Source of the DNA: Nitrospira sp. MA-1
GTDB taxonomy: Bacteria; Nitrospirota; Nitrospiria; Nitrospirales; UBA8639
Direction: 5' to 3'
DNA length: 64,000 nt
NCBI GenBank assembly: GCA_032139905.1
Contig: JAQJDB010000005.1
Location: forward strand, 45,001-109,000
In this document: positions 19,696 to 29,450 of the stretch, in pieces
Layout: each line of letters begins with the position of its first letter
How positions within the stretch are numbered: position 1 is the first letter of the stretch
Translations under genes and position numbers: made by a program
The notes under the pieces: model-generated
What the model was told of the DNA's origin: nothing
The model's database searches: none
Seen by the model: only the letters and a program-made list of their open reading frames with translations

Positions 19696-20847
19696 TTATA
19701 AGCCTGCGCCTTTTCGGAGCAAGCTGGCTTTGTCTGTCTTCTCCCAAGTGAATCCTGGTTCGTTTCTGCCAAAATGTCCGTATGCAGCGGTCCTTTTATA
19801 TATAGGACGCCGCAACTTGAGGTGCTCAATGATACCCCTGGGGGTCAATGGGAAATGCTTGATGATGAGCTTTTCAATGCGATCAATAGGTGCTTTTTCG
19901 GTGCCCTTTGTATCGACCAAAACGGAAACCGGTTCGGCGACCCCAATGGCATATGCCAATTGTACTTCACATTTTTCTGCCAATTGGGCCGCAATGATAT
20001 TTTTTGCAATATAACGGGCCATATATGAGGCTGATCGATCTACTTTACTGGGGTCTTTCCCTGAAAAAGCGCCTCCTCCGTGACTGCCAACTCCGCCATA
20101 TGTGTCTACGATGATTTTTCTTCCTGTAAGGCCAGTATCACCCATGGGGCCACCGACGACAAATCGCCCGGTGGGGTTAATATGGAATTTGGTGGATTTT
20201 GGATTGAATAATTTCTTAGGCATGACGGGAATAATCACTTTTTCCATCACATCTTTTTCGATTTTCTTCGAAGTGACAGCATCGCTGTGTTGGGTGGAAA
20301 CTACGATGGTGTCAATGCGAATAGGTTTGCCGTTTTTATATTCGATGGTTACTTGTGATTTTCCATCAGGGCGAACCCAGGGAAGTATGTTCTTTTTCCG
20401 AACCTCCGCGAGTCTTCTGGTAAGCCGGTGGGCCAGGATAATTGGCATTGGCATGAGTTCAGGGGTCTCATTCGAGGCATATCCGAACATCAACCCTTGA
20501 TCGCCAGCGCCTCCAGAGTCCACTCCCATGGCAATGTCACCTGATTGGTTATGAATGGCGGTCAAAACCGAGCAGGTGCTGTAATCGAATCCCCATGTGG
20601 CATCTGCATATCCAACCTCCCGAATCGTTTCACGGATAATCTCAGGAATTTCTACGTATGCCCGGGTGGAGATTTCCCCGGCTACAAAGGCGATTCCTGT
20701 TGTCAGAATAGTTTCACAGGCCACCCTACAGTTCTTATCTTTGGCAATGATTGCGTCAAGAATGCCGTCGGAAATCTGATCGGCAATCTTATCGGGATGC
20801 CCTTCCGTGACCGATTCCGAGGTGAAAAGGAAATTGGTTTGTCTCAT
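19696..20847 (-). CDS. metK: S-adenosylmethionine synthetase
   Basis: MetK makes SAM from methionine and ATP. The 383-residue protein starts [27 protein letters not shown] at ATG 20847, preceded by [21 protein letters not shown] and the P-loop-like [17 protein letters not shown] are family signatures. It is the first gene of a metK-ahcY unit. I looked for SAM or SAH riboswitch patterns upstream and did not recognise one. Confidence 0.97.
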   Translation of the reverse strand: MRQTNFLFTSESVTEGHPDKIADQISDGILDAIIAKDKNCRVACETILTTGIAFVAGEISTRAYVEIPEIIRETIREVGYADATWGFDYSTCSVLTAIHNQSGDIAMGVDSGGAGDQGLMFGYASNETPELMPMPIILAHRLTRRLAEVRKKNILPWVRPDGKSQVTIEYKNGKPIRIDTIVVSTQHSDAVTSKKIEKDVMEKVIIPVMPKKLFNPKSTKFHINPTGRFVVGGPMGDTGLTGRKIIVDTYGGVGSHGGGAFSGKDPSKVDRSASYMARYIAKNIIAAQLAEKCEVQLAYAIGVAEPVSVLVDTKGTEKAPIDRIEKLIIKHFPLTPRGIIEHLKLRRPIYKRTAAYGHFGRNEPGFTWEKTDKASLLRKGAGL

Positions 20848-21615
20848 CGAGTTCCCCCTAACCAATTGCTTGAGCCCACATGTCCGTGCCGGGCATGGTC
20901 TCAGTGGTGAATAAAGCAAAGCGCAAAACATTCAATGTAGCGTAACTTAACCGCCTTCCGCAATTTTTGATATTGGCTATAGCTGAATTTTTGGTTTTAT
21001 GCTGGTTAACTCCTTGTTTTCGACGTTTTCGGTGGGAGAATCGGTGAAACGTGAAATTCTCCACAACGAGCAGTTCCCCTAACCCTAATAAAGGAGTGCA
21101 AGGGTGAACCGGGCCCTGGCAATGAATAGATTTCTTTTTGATATGATTTTCCAGGAACACATATCGTCCTACACGCACCCATCGGATTGTGAAGGTTCCA
21201 GAGTCAGCCATCGCTCTTCGAACTTTTTGAGTCTTGCGTGCTTTTTGGTGGGAATTTGTATTAGGTTCGATTAGTGATAGTGTAGGGCACAAGCATTAAC
21301 TGGTTTCATATTGAAACATTAGATTAGAAGTAAGCTAAGGGAAGGCAAGTAATTTTACGTGGTTGACCTGAATTTGGTAAGAACTGGGAAAACCCCCACA
21401 GTAGACTTTGAATTCCACTGATAAATATATGATATTTATTATCTCACTCATGTCAAGGTGGAAATGTTCATTGGGTTGCGTACCTAGAATTCTCAGTGGT
21501 AAGATCCGCTCTTATTTCGTGTGAAAAAACATCTGTTTATAAGCATTTCCCGGCGATTGAGACGTGGGTGTGATGCCGCTTTTTCTGAGGCGGAAATCTC
21601 TAAGGAGGCTTGTTG
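20848..21615. other. divergent intergenic region between metK and the stress-protein operon
   Basis: About 770 bases contain the promoters of two divergent transcripts. A minus-strand reading of 144 residues across part of it is rich in Arg, Lys, His and Thr without any domain, so I do not call it. No riboswitch, tRNA or repeat was recognised. Confidence 0.45.
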
Positions 21616-23715
21616 ATGTACAAAACAATATATGTCCCGGTTGATAATTCAGACCATTCGAATATGGCTGTAGAACTGGGGGTGCAGTTCGCGAAAATTT
21701 TCGGATCGAAAATTGTGGGTAGTCATGTGTATGCGGCGAAGATGCATGATAAGCGGTTTAAGCAAATGGAGGCAGGTCTTCCTGAGGAATATCACGACGA
21801 AAAGGAGTTAGATCGCCAACGCCAAATACATGATTCCCTTATTACCAGAGGTTTGCAAATAATTACAGATTCATATTTGGATTTTGTCGATCAGAAATGC
21901 GCGGAAGCGAACATTCCTCTGGAGCGGCGCTCACTCGAGGGACGAAATTGGAAGGCGATTGCAGAAGATATTTCAAAAAATGGGTATGACTTGACCATTA
22001 TGGGGGCCTTGGGGGTTGGGGCAGTGAAGGACTCTGTGATCGGCAGTAACACGGAACGTGTGATCCGTCGGATTCGTAATTCGGACATGTTCGTTGTGAA
22101 AGATACCAAACCCATGAATGGTGGGAAAATTGTGGTAGCTGTAGATGGGAGCCATTACTCCTTCGGCGGATTGAAAACCGCACTCGCCTTGGGAAAGGCG
22201 CTCAATAAGCCTGTAGAAGCGATTTCGGCATTCGATCCCTATTTTCATTACGCCGCGTTTCACAGTATTTCCGGTGTCCTGAATGAAGAGGCTGGAAAGG
22301 TGTTTCGATTTAAGGAACAGGAAAAGCTTCATGAGGAAGTCATTGACAGCGGGTTAGCAAAAATTTACCAGTCTCATCTTGATGTCTCTCGCGATGTCGC
22401 CCAGGATGAGGGCGCGGATATTAAGACAACTCTTCTTGACGGCAAAGCGTTTGAGAAAATCATTCAATACGTTCGGAAAGAGCAGCCATGGCTGCTAATC
22501 GTTGGACGGATTGGGGTGCATAGCGACGATGATATGGATATTGGCAGCAATGCCGAGAATCTTTTGCGTTCAGCTCCTTGCAATGTATTAATATCTAACA
22601 AGAAGTTTGTTCCTCCGATTGACACGCAGGCCGAATACACGATCGCATGGACGGAAGAAGCCTTACGGCGGATGGAAAAGATACCTGTCTTTGCACGGGG
22701 AGTGGCCAAGACTGCGATTCATCGATATGCTATCGAAAAGGGGCATACCATCATCAGTAATTCTGTCATTGATGATGCGGTTGGTGATATTCTACCCAAA
22801 GGGGCCATGGACGCCATGAAAACATTAGGCGGTACTCTCGATGCTGCTGGAGTCGATCGGAATGCCATGCAGGCAGGGGATGAGGTGGCGCAGGACTTGA
22901 TGGGTTCCACCCTGAGCGGCATGATGTCTCAGGTGGTGGAAGAAAAGCCGTCGGAGGCTTCTGCGCCAATGAGCGCAGGGAACAAGTCGTATCTAGCTCG
23001 AATGTCCAGAGACTATTATGTTTGTGGTGGATGTGGATATATTGGGAAAGGCGATCAACCGGTGATGTGCCCTGTCTGTGGTCTGGATGGAGCACAATTC
23101 AAACAAGTAGATAAATCTATTTTTGATGCGGCTGCCAAGGCGGAAGGTGGCTTGGAAACCCAAGTATCATATGACGATATTCCTATGCAGTGGACGAAAG
23201 ATGCTCGTGAAGCCATTCGAGCCGTTCCCGCTGGATTTCAACGCCGACGGGCAAAAGCGAAAATCGAAAAAACTGCAAGAAAACTTGGAATGACCACGAT
23301 TACGTTGGAATATTCAGGAGCAATGATTCAAGAAGCGGCAAGCGAGGACTATACACCAATTTTTGCCAATAAAACGGCTGGGGAGACGGCACCTATGGTC
23401 TCTGAATCCAAAACTGAAAATACTGGCAATAATAATGGAGCCGACCCGTATGTGTGGGAGCCTGATGCCCTACAACGATTGGAAAGAGCTCCTGCCGGAT
23501 TTATGCGTGATTGCACCAAAGCCTTAATTATCAAACATGCTGAAAAAATTGGTACTACAACCATCACTCTAGATGTGGCGAACCAGGGAATTGAACAAGC
23601 CAAAACTACTATGGAAGAAGCCATGAAAACTGGCAATGTCAAAGACATCGTGGCCAAGTTGACTGGCACAGGGGCTCCCTCGGAAGCTCAATCCGGAGCC
23701 GGACATAATGGGTAA
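21616..23715 (+). CDS. tandem universal-stress protein with rubredoxin-like and three PCP_red domains
   Basis: This 699-residue soluble protein has two UspA-type domains (about 1-155 and 170-325; VPVDNSDHSNMAVEL and VAVDGSHYSFGG, with GALGVGAVKDSVIGSNTERV). These are followed by a PCP_red-like helix-turn segment (340-387, WTEEALRRMEKIPVFARG), a rubredoxin-like Cys4 site (467-488, CGGCGYIG ... CPVCG) and two more PCP_red segments (523-565 WTKDAREAIRAVPAGF and 611-660 WEPDALQRLERAPAGF). PCP_red is named from a light-independent protochlorophyllide reductase subunit. ATG 21616 follows AAGGAGG. The next gene overlaps by 8 bp and ends in the same PCP_red segment. A redox or tetrapyrrole-linked role is inferred; the function is unknown. 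Confidence 0.85.
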   Translation: MYKTIYVPVDNSDHSNMAVELGVQFAKIFGSKIVGSHVYAAKMHDKRFKQMEAGLPEEYHDEKELDRQRQIHDSLITRGLQIITDSYLDFVDQKCAEANIPLERRSLEGRNWKAIAEDISKNGYDLTIMGALGVGAVKDSVIGSNTERVIRRIRNSDMFVVKDTKPMNGGKIVVAVDGSHYSFGGLKTALALGKALNKPVEAISAFDPYFHYAAFHSISGVLNEEAGKVFRFKEQEKLHEEVIDSGLAKIYQSHLDVSRDVAQDEGADIKTTLLDGKAFEKIIQYVRKEQPWLLIVGRIGVHSDDDMDIGSNAENLLRSAPCNVLISNKKFVPPIDTQAEYTIAWTEEALRRMEKIPVFARGVAKTAIHRYAIEKGHTIISNSVIDDAVGDILPKGAMDAMKTLGGTLDAAGVDRNAMQAGDEVAQDLMGSTLSGMMSQVVEEKPSEASAPMSAGNKSYLARMSRDYYVCGGCGYIGKGDQPVMCPVCGLDGAQFKQVDKSIFDAAAKAEGGLETQVSYDDIPMQWTKDAREAIRAVPAGFQRRRAKAKIEKTARKLGMTTITLEYSGAMIQEAASEDYTPIFANKTAGETAPMVSESKTENTGNNNGADPYVWEPDALQRLERAPAGFMRDCTKALIIKHAEKIGTTTITLDVANQGIEQAKTTMEEAMKTGNVKDIVAKLTGTGAPSEAQSGAGHNG

Positions 23716-25090
23716 GTCTCTGCCTGTTCTCAATTCATTCCTTAACACGCTGAATTCGTTAGGGGCCGGAGCAATTTCTAAGTTTGAATCATTTCGTCCA
23801 GACTCCGGAGCGCCTGGGGATGGTCGAACCGTGGATGATTTTAAGCCCTACCTCGTGGCTCTCAATTTAACCAAGCGTTGCAATCTCAAATGCGACCATT
23901 GTTATCTGGATGCCACAACGAAAATGGGTGGTGGGCAGGATGAATTGACGACAGAGGAATGTTTTCAGCTTATTGATCAGATTGCCCAAGTCAATGCCGG
24001 TAGTCTTCTTGTTATTACCGGAGGAGAGCCGTTGGTTCGTCCTGATATTCTTGAAATCGCGCGTCATGCAGTCGAGAAGCGATTTATGGTCGTATTTGGC
24101 ACCAATGGTATGCTGATTGACGATAAGATGGCGAAAGCCATGGTAGACATTGGTGTGATGGGCGTAGGAATTAGTATTGATTCCTTAGATTCAGCAACAC
24201 ACAATGCGTTTAGAGGTTTACCTGGCGCATGGGAAGGCGCTATGGCTGGCATTGAAGCCTGCAAACGAAACGGTCTTCAATTTCAAGTACATTTCAGCGC
24301 ACAGCCCATGAACTACAAGGAATTACCAGCGGTCATCGATTGGTCACACGATTTAGGTGCCAAAGTCTTAAATGTCTTTTTCATGGTGTGTACTGGACGG
24401 GGTGAAGAACTCACTGACATCACTCCTTCGCAATATGAAGAGGTCTTGACTTATATGGTTGAGAGCCAAGATAAATACCAGGACATGTTGGTTCGGGCGC
24501 GTTGTGCGCCACATTTCAAACGCTTGGCCTACGAAAAGGACCCAAATTCTCCCATCACCAAAGCGACAGGATATATGGGAGGAGGATGTCTGGCAGGCAC
24601 AAACTATGCGCGAGTGACGCCAAATGGCGATCTCACGCCATGCCCATATATGCCCCTTTCTGCAGGAAACATTCGCGACACCAGTTTTGTCGATTTATGG
24701 GAAAATTCAGAAGTATTCAACTCCTTTCGCTATCCACACCTCAAGGGTAAATGTGGAGATTGCGAATACAGTGAAATTTGCGGCGGGTGCCGTGCTCGTC
24801 CTTATGTGGACCACGGGGATGCGATGGATGAGGATGAATGGTGTCTGTACACTCCCAAAGGGGGAGAAAAAATTAAAGTGGCCTTCAATATGCCGGAAGC
24901 CTCGTCGGTGGAATGGGAAGCCGACGCAGAAGAACGGCTCAGTCGGATCCCATATTTTCTTCGAGCCATGGTCAAAAAAGGTGTCGAGCGTCATGCCGTT
25001 GAACAAGGTCTTCCAATCGTGACCATTGAATTAATGGAAGAACTTCGGAAGCGTCGATTCGGAAATGAAAAACCTGTGTTTAAGTTCTAA
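23708..25090 (+). CDS. radical SAM-SPASM protein with C-terminal PCP_red domain
   Basis: This 460-residue protein carries the radical SAM cluster motif CxxxCxxC (CNLKCDHCYLD, about residues 57-64), ITGGEPL, and a SPASM-type auxiliary Fe-S region (cysteines near 294, 311 and 349-361, ending KCGDCEYSEICGGCRARP). It then has a PCP_red segment (about 400-445, EADAEERLSRIPYFLRAMVKKG). Its closest recognisable relatives are the haem-modifying NirJ/AhbD group and peptide-maturation SPASM enzymes; sequence alone does not choose between them. It overlaps the upstream stress-protein gene by 8 bp and shares one base with the downstream membrane-protein gene. Confidence 0.87.
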   Translation: MGKSLPVLNSFLNTLNSLGAGAISKFESFRPDSGAPGDGRTVDDFKPYLVALNLTKRCNLKCDHCYLDATTKMGGGQDELTTEECFQLIDQIAQVNAGSLLVITGGEPLVRPDILEIARHAVEKRFMVVFGTNGMLIDDKMAKAMVDIGVMGVGISIDSLDSATHNAFRGLPGAWEGAMAGIEACKRNGLQFQVHFSAQPMNYKELPAVIDWSHDLGAKVLNVFFMVCTGRGEELTDITPSQYEEVLTYMVESQDKYQDMLVRARCAPHFKRLAYEKDPNSPITKATGYMGGGCLAGTNYARVTPNGDLTPCPYMPLSAGNIRDTSFVDLWENSEVFNSFRYPHLKGKCGDCEYSEICGGCRARPYVDHGDAMDEDEWCLYTPKGGEKIKVAFNMPEASSVEWEADAEERLSRIPYFLRAMVKKGVERHAVEQGLPIVTIELMEELRKRRFGNEKPVFKF

Positions 25091-25617
25091 TGGAGTCCCT
25101 CCTCGGAGTTCTCACCGATCTTAATCAGATTATTCCCATCCTGGTGCATTGGTTGCACCTACTGTCTGCCGTGGTGTGGATTGGTGGTTTGGCGTTTCTT
25201 GTTATGGCCGTAACGCCCTGTCTCAAAAACACTGTTCCAAAACAATTTATCCGACCAATATCTGAAACCTTTTATCAGCAATATAAACGGGTGGTCGGGA
25301 TTCTCTTGGTAGTTATCCTTTTTACTGGAGGATTCAATCTCCATTATGTCAGTGAGGGGATGGTCATGCAGTCTGGGGAAGGTGTCTCCCATCATGCCAA
25401 ATACCTTACTGTTTTCTTTATTAAATTGTTCTTGGTGCTAGGAATTCTGACCATCTTTCTATACACCATTATCTTTAAAAATGAACCCACAGGTGGTGAG
25501 ACAAGCGAAGAATTAGAAGAGATGGCCATAGAGCCAGTTCCATTTCAGCGTGTAGCATTGTGGATGGGGGTGTTTATCATACTTTGTGCGGCAGCGATGA
25601 AACATCTCCATGTGTAA
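25090..25617 (+). CDS. CopD-like integral membrane protein
   Basis: This 175-residue protein has four likely membrane helices: ILVHWLHLLSAVVWIGGLAFLVM, VVGILLVVILFTGGF, LTVFFIKLFLVLGILTIFLYTI and VALWMGVFIILCAAAM. Histidines stand at helix ends (HWLHLL, HHAKY, KHLHV). The WLHLLSAVVWIGG motif resembles the CopD and cytochrome-b-like families, where such histidines may bind haem or copper. Its start codon overlaps the preceding stop (TAATG), so it belongs to the stress-protein/radical SAM operon and may be the membrane partner. Family assignment is tentative. Confidence 0.75.
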   Translation: MESLLGVLTDLNQIIPILVHWLHLLSAVVWIGGLAFLVMAVTPCLKNTVPKQFIRPISETFYQQYKRVVGILLVVILFTGGFNLHYVSEGMVMQSGEGVSHHAKYLTVFFIKLFLVLGILTIFLYTIIFKNEPTGGETSEELEEMAIEPVPFQRVALWMGVFIILCAAAMKHLHV

Positions 25618-26033
25618 TTAATTTTTTTACATTGAATTTTGCATGGCGTAGTTTTAGAGGCTTTTCCCCTGCTTCAATCTTCTGAATAATTGAACCTACC
25701 AGTGGGATTGGCTGGGTTGACCACAAAAAAGCCTAACCCTTTCGAATACCTGTCATAGTTGATACCAAATAGCTAAAGAATTCGAAGGGATCCATTTCTC
25801 AAAATGGATCCAACTGCAGAAAAGATCTTCCTCGATAAATTACCGTGTGGCTGAGGAAAAATCAGGGTCTTAATGAAGGTTAATTTCCAGATAGTTGACT
25901 GGGTAGCTTTATCCAGGCTATCACTGGGCGGGTTCCTTTGATAAATCGTCTTGTTGATCTGGTAGACGACCGGACGCCTGAAAATTAATTTTCCTACCAA
26001 TTTGCTCCACCCTATTAGGTTATTTGCTGTCCA
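25618..26033. other. intergenic region with a perfect palindrome
   Basis: A 10-bp perfect inverted repeat, GGATCCATTT (25788-25797) and AAATGGATCC (25802-25811), with a 4-nt loop stands in this stretch without a following T-run. It may be an operator or a transcript-end hairpin. No gene is supported; the der promoter should be here. Confidence 0.45.
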
Positions 26034-27449
26034 ATGGCTCGATCTTCCCGTTCTCGCACCCCTCGCTCCCGTACCAGACCATCTCTGGAATCGTCCCTAT
26101 CGTCTGATCTGCCTGTCGAATTTCCCTTGGAACCACCCCCACATAGACCATTGGTAGCCCTGGTGGGACGGCCGAATGTAGGGAAATCTACGCTGTTTAA
26201 TCGGATTGTCGGCCATCGCACGGCAATTGTAGATGATGTATCAGGGGTCACTCGGGATAGAAACACGGCAGAGTGCGATTATCAAAATCGGATATTCACG
26301 TTGGTCGACACCGGTGGGCTGGATCTGACCACCGACGATGTCATTGTGGAACAGATCAAATTTCAAACCCAAGCGGCTATTGAGGAGGCTGATCTGATCA
26401 TTGCGGTCATGGATGGCCGTGTGGGGTTGTCTCCGCTGGATGCGGACCTGGTTAAGCTATTGCGACCGGTGACCAAGCCCGTTTTTCTGGCGGTCAACAA
26501 GATTGATACTCCTCAGGCTGAACCGCTCTTGGCCGATTTCTACAAATTAGGGGCAAAGGAGATTTTCCCTATTTCGGCCGAAGGAGGATTAGGAGTGGAT
26601 GAATTACTGGAAGCCCTTTTGCCCTATCTTCCTCAAGCCACCGAGAATGAAGTCCAAAGAGAGATCCCAAGGATTGCGGTGGTGGGTCGACCCAATGTGG
26701 GTAAGTCGACGCTGGTCAATGCCATTCTCGGTGAACAACGACTCATTGTTAGTGATATCCCAGGAACGACCCGCGATCCAATTGATTCAATGGTCAGTCT
26801 TCATGGGCGACGGTATATCTTTACAGATACGGCAGGTCTCCGGCGAAGGGGGCGGATCGAGCGTGGAATTGAAGGCTATAGTGTCGTGCGAGCCATTCGA
26901 GCGTTGGGACGATCTGATGTTGCCGTGCTGGTTTTGGATGGGGTAGAAGGAGTCACAGAACAAGATACGAAAATTGCCGGCTTAATCAGTAAGCAAGGGC
27001 GAGGCTGTATTATCCTCGTGAATAAATGGGACTTGCGCGCGGATGATCGTGAGGCGTACCCCGCCTACAATCTTGAATTAGCTCGGCGGTTTCCATTTTT
27101 TACCTATGTGCCGGTTGTCTTTGGTGCCGCCATTCAATCGGAAACGCTCACGCGAATCTTTCCAAAGATTGATCAGGTAGTGGCAGATTTTTCCAAGCGT
27201 ATTCAGACCCGTAAGCTGAACCTCTTTGTTCAGGAACTTCTGGAAAAAAATCCCATGACGTTGGTCCGAGGCAATCCAAAAAAATCCGTATTTATCACTC
27301 AGGTCGCGACCAAGCCGCCTACCTTTGCGTTATTTGTTAAATCCGCACCAAAAGTTCCAGCCTCCTACCTCCGTTATCTAGAAAACTCCATCAGGACGGA
27401 ATATGGTTTTGAGGGCATTCCGCTCCGGATATTGTTGCGCAGTCAATAA
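26034..27449 (+). CDS. der: ribosome-associated GTPase Der (EngA)
   Basis: Der has two tandem G domains and a KH-like C-terminus and is needed for 50S subunit assembly. Both P-loops read GRPNVGKST, with DTGG/DTAG G3 motifs and NKID/NKWD G4 motifs. The C-terminal KKSVFITQVATKPPTFALF and RYLENSIRTEYGFEGIPLRI are typical. The predicted start adds about 38 Ser/Arg/Pro-rich residues before RPLVALVGRPNVG, which is longer than usual. No strong ribosome site is seen at 26034 and no better internal start exists, so the exact N-terminus is uncertain. Confidence 0.95.
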   Translation: MARSSRSRTPRSRTRPSLESSLSSDLPVEFPLEPPPHRPLVALVGRPNVGKSTLFNRIVGHRTAIVDDVSGVTRDRNTAECDYQNRIFTLVDTGGLDLTTDDVIVEQIKFQTQAAIEEADLIIAVMDGRVGLSPLDADLVKLLRPVTKPVFLAVNKIDTPQAEPLLADFYKLGAKEIFPISAEGGLGVDELLEALLPYLPQATENEVQREIPRIAVVGRPNVGKSTLVNAILGEQRLIVSDIPGTTRDPIDSMVSLHGRRYIFTDTAGLRRRGRIERGIEGYSVVRAIRALGRSDVAVLVLDGVEGVTEQDTKIAGLISKQGRGCIILVNKWDLRADDREAYPAYNLELARRFPFFTYVPVVFGAAIQSETLTRIFPKIDQVVADFSKRIQTRKLNLFVQELLEKNPMTLVRGNPKKSVFITQVATKPPTFALFVKSAPKVPASYLRYLENSIRTEYGFEGIPLRILLRSQ

Positions 27450-27556
27450 AAAATAAGGAACACTGGAAATCACGCGAGTTCCCTAAGTGAAGCATCGTGA
27501 GTCAGACAGGCTAGAAATTTTTGAAGTTCAGAGATTCATGCAGTACAATTTGACGG

Positions 27557-27943
27557 ATGAATCGGTTGCTGTGGATATGCGTCCTGATCCTTTTAGGCTT
27601 TACCGCTTCCTATGAGACAAGGGACGTTGAAGCGCAACCCGAAGGGAAGCAGGGGCGAGACCTCTATCGTATTCATTGTCTGGAATGTCATGGGGCGGAA
27701 GGACGGGGTGATGGTCCACGGGCGGCCCTGTTGGCCCCTCGCCCCGGAAATCTAGTTTCGGCAGCCACCTCTACCAAAACCGATGAAGAACTCCTTGAGA
27801 TCCTTGCCAATGGAGTTCCCCGAACGGCCATGCATGGCTGGAGTGATCAATTGTCAGAAGAGCAACGGCGCAATGTCCTCGCCTACGTTCGAACCCTCGT
27901 GCATTTTCATGACCTATCTTCTCCTCCTTCTCCAGGACCTTAG
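27557..27943 (+). CDS. periplasmic monohaem cytochrome c
   Basis: This 128-residue protein has a signal peptide (LLWICVLILLGFTASYE) and one haem-attachment motif CLECH in a class-I cytochrome c context (GKQGRDLYRIHCLECHGAEGRGDGPRA). A methionine in RTAMHGWSDQLSEEQRRNVLAYV is the likely sixth ligand. It resembles small electron carriers abundant in chemolithotrophs. The gene ends in a 4-bp overlap with the convergent peptidase gene. Confidence 0.88.
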   Translation: MNRLLWICVLILLGFTASYETRDVEAQPEGKQGRDLYRIHCLECHGAEGRGDGPRAALLAPRPGNLVSAATSTKTDEELLEILANGVPRTAMHGWSDQLSEEQRRNVLAYVRTLVHFHDLSSPPSPGP

Positions 27944-29343
27944 CCTGTTGTCGGTTTGAGGCGGGTCTTGGATTTATCCGGTCGCATCCGACTCAAGTGA
28001 TCGAAGTAGTGCACGAAGGCTTGTATCCCCCCTGAAGCTTGTCCCCAATCGAAATATTCATTGGGGGCATGGTACCCATGTTCGGGTAGGCTGAGACCCA
28101 TAAACAGAATCGGGACCTTCCAGGCGCGTTGTAACACCGCAATGGCCCCAATAGATCCACCTTCCCGCACAAACACCGGTCGGCGTCCAAAGCCCTGGGC
28201 TACCGCCTCTTGCAGCGCCTCCGCATAGGGGCCATCGGAAATTCCATGATAGGGTTCCAGTTCTCCATCATTAATCACTTCAATATCAGGATTGCGGGCA
28301 CGAAGATGTTTTTTCAGGAGTCGGAAAATTTTTGAGGGATGTTGATTTGGAACTAATCGCATACTCACTTTGAGTTCGCCACAGGCCGGCACAATGGTTT
28401 TGACGCCTGGTCCCATGTGCCCACCCGTTAATCCATGCACTTCAAAGGTGGGAGAGGCCCAGATCCGTTTGAGTAAATCTTGAGGATCGGAGGTTCGAAG
28501 CGATCGCAGTTGATAGGCCTCTTTAAAAAGGCGAACCTGAAATCCTGATGCCAGAAAATTTTTCATTTCGGTTCGGGTGGGCGGGACGACATCATCGTAG
28601 AATCCTGGGATTTTCACGCGTCCGGTTTTCGCGTCCAAGCAGGAATAGGCGGCGTCACATAATTCAGCCAAGGGATTGCGCGCCCCGCCGCCCGTGAGAC
28701 CGGAATGAATATCGGTTTCCCCTGTGCGAAGCAGCAACTTGGCGACCAACAAACCACGAAGCCCACAGGAGAGGGCCGGGCGATCCTTCGCCACCCAAAT
28801 CGTGTCGGACACCAGTACCGAATCAGACGGTGGGACAGCTTTACGGTTTTGAAGGACCTCGGGGAAATTCGGGCTGGCAATTTCTTCCTCCAATTCCCAG
28901 AGGATCCGAATGTTTAGGGGAATGCCGACTTCTCTTGCGAATTTTGCAGCAAAGAGGGCGGTTAACGCCGGGCCTTTATCATCCGTTGCCCCACGGCCAC
29001 AGTACCGATCACCATCCTTTTTAAAGGCAAAGGGAGGCTGACGCCATTCGGGTTCTTGAGCCGGTTGGACATCGAGATGATTGTAAATGGTCAGACTGGG
29101 GTGTTGTCGACCGGCCACCCATTCGCCAGCTACGCTTGGGTAACCCTTGGTGTTCACGATAGAGGCCTTGGCTCCAAATTGTTCCAGGTATTGAACGGCT
29201 AATTGGGCCATTCGGTGCATATCGTGGGCATGCTCAGGGTCTGAACTTACTGATGGCACTTCTACCATCTGACCTAAAAGGTCTTCAAAGTTGGGGCGCT
29301 GATCTTGAATGTAGGTGTGTAATTGGGATTGATAATCACTCAT
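27940..29343 (-). CDS. M20-family dipeptidase/metallopeptidase
   Basis: This is a 467-residue co-catalytic zinc peptidase of the M20/ArgE/DapE/carnosinase group. Metal-site segments include YNHLDVQPAQ, GRGATDDKGPALTAL, WELEEEIASPNF and EHGYHAPNEYFDW near the C-terminus; the dimerisation domain contains TGGHMGPGVKT. The pattern fits cytosolic dipeptidases (PepV/CNDP-like) rather than DapE. There is no signal peptide. It is transcribed convergently with the cytochrome gene and codirectionally with the M50 protease. Confidence 0.9.
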   Translation of the reverse strand: MSDYQSQLHTYIQDQRPNFEDLLGQMVEVPSVSSDPEHAHDMHRMAQLAVQYLEQFGAKASIVNTKGYPSVAGEWVAGRQHPSLTIYNHLDVQPAQEPEWRQPPFAFKKDGDRYCGRGATDDKGPALTALFAAKFAREVGIPLNIRILWELEEEIASPNFPEVLQNRKAVPPSDSVLVSDTIWVAKDRPALSCGLRGLLVAKLLLRTGETDIHSGLTGGGARNPLAELCDAAYSCLDAKTGRVKIPGFYDDVVPPTRTEMKNFLASGFQVRLFKEAYQLRSLRTSDPQDLLKRIWASPTFEVHGLTGGHMGPGVKTIVPACGELKVSMRLVPNQHPSKIFRLLKKHLRARNPDIEVINDGELEPYHGISDGPYAEALQEAVAQGFGRRPVFVREGGSIGAIAVLQRAWKVPILFMGLSLPEHGYHAPNEYFDWGQASGGIQAFVHYFDHLSRMRPDKSKTRLKPTTG

Positions 29344-29450
29344 GAGATGACGGTTCCTTTTCGTGAGTGGGCTGAGAGTGCAAGTACGAAAACGAGAGTC
29401 GGGAATACGGATGGCATTCCAAAAACAACGACAAGGGGGCTAGCATGTCG

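Noticed and set aside
20848-21000. SAM or SAH riboswitch upstream of metK or ahcY
   Set aside because: The short GCCC/GGGC pairing seen near 20890 does not match any riboswitch core that I know.
20858-21292. Minus-strand reading of 144 residues upstream of metK
   Set aside because: It is basic and repetitive without a domain or signal, and overlaps the metK leader and promoter region.
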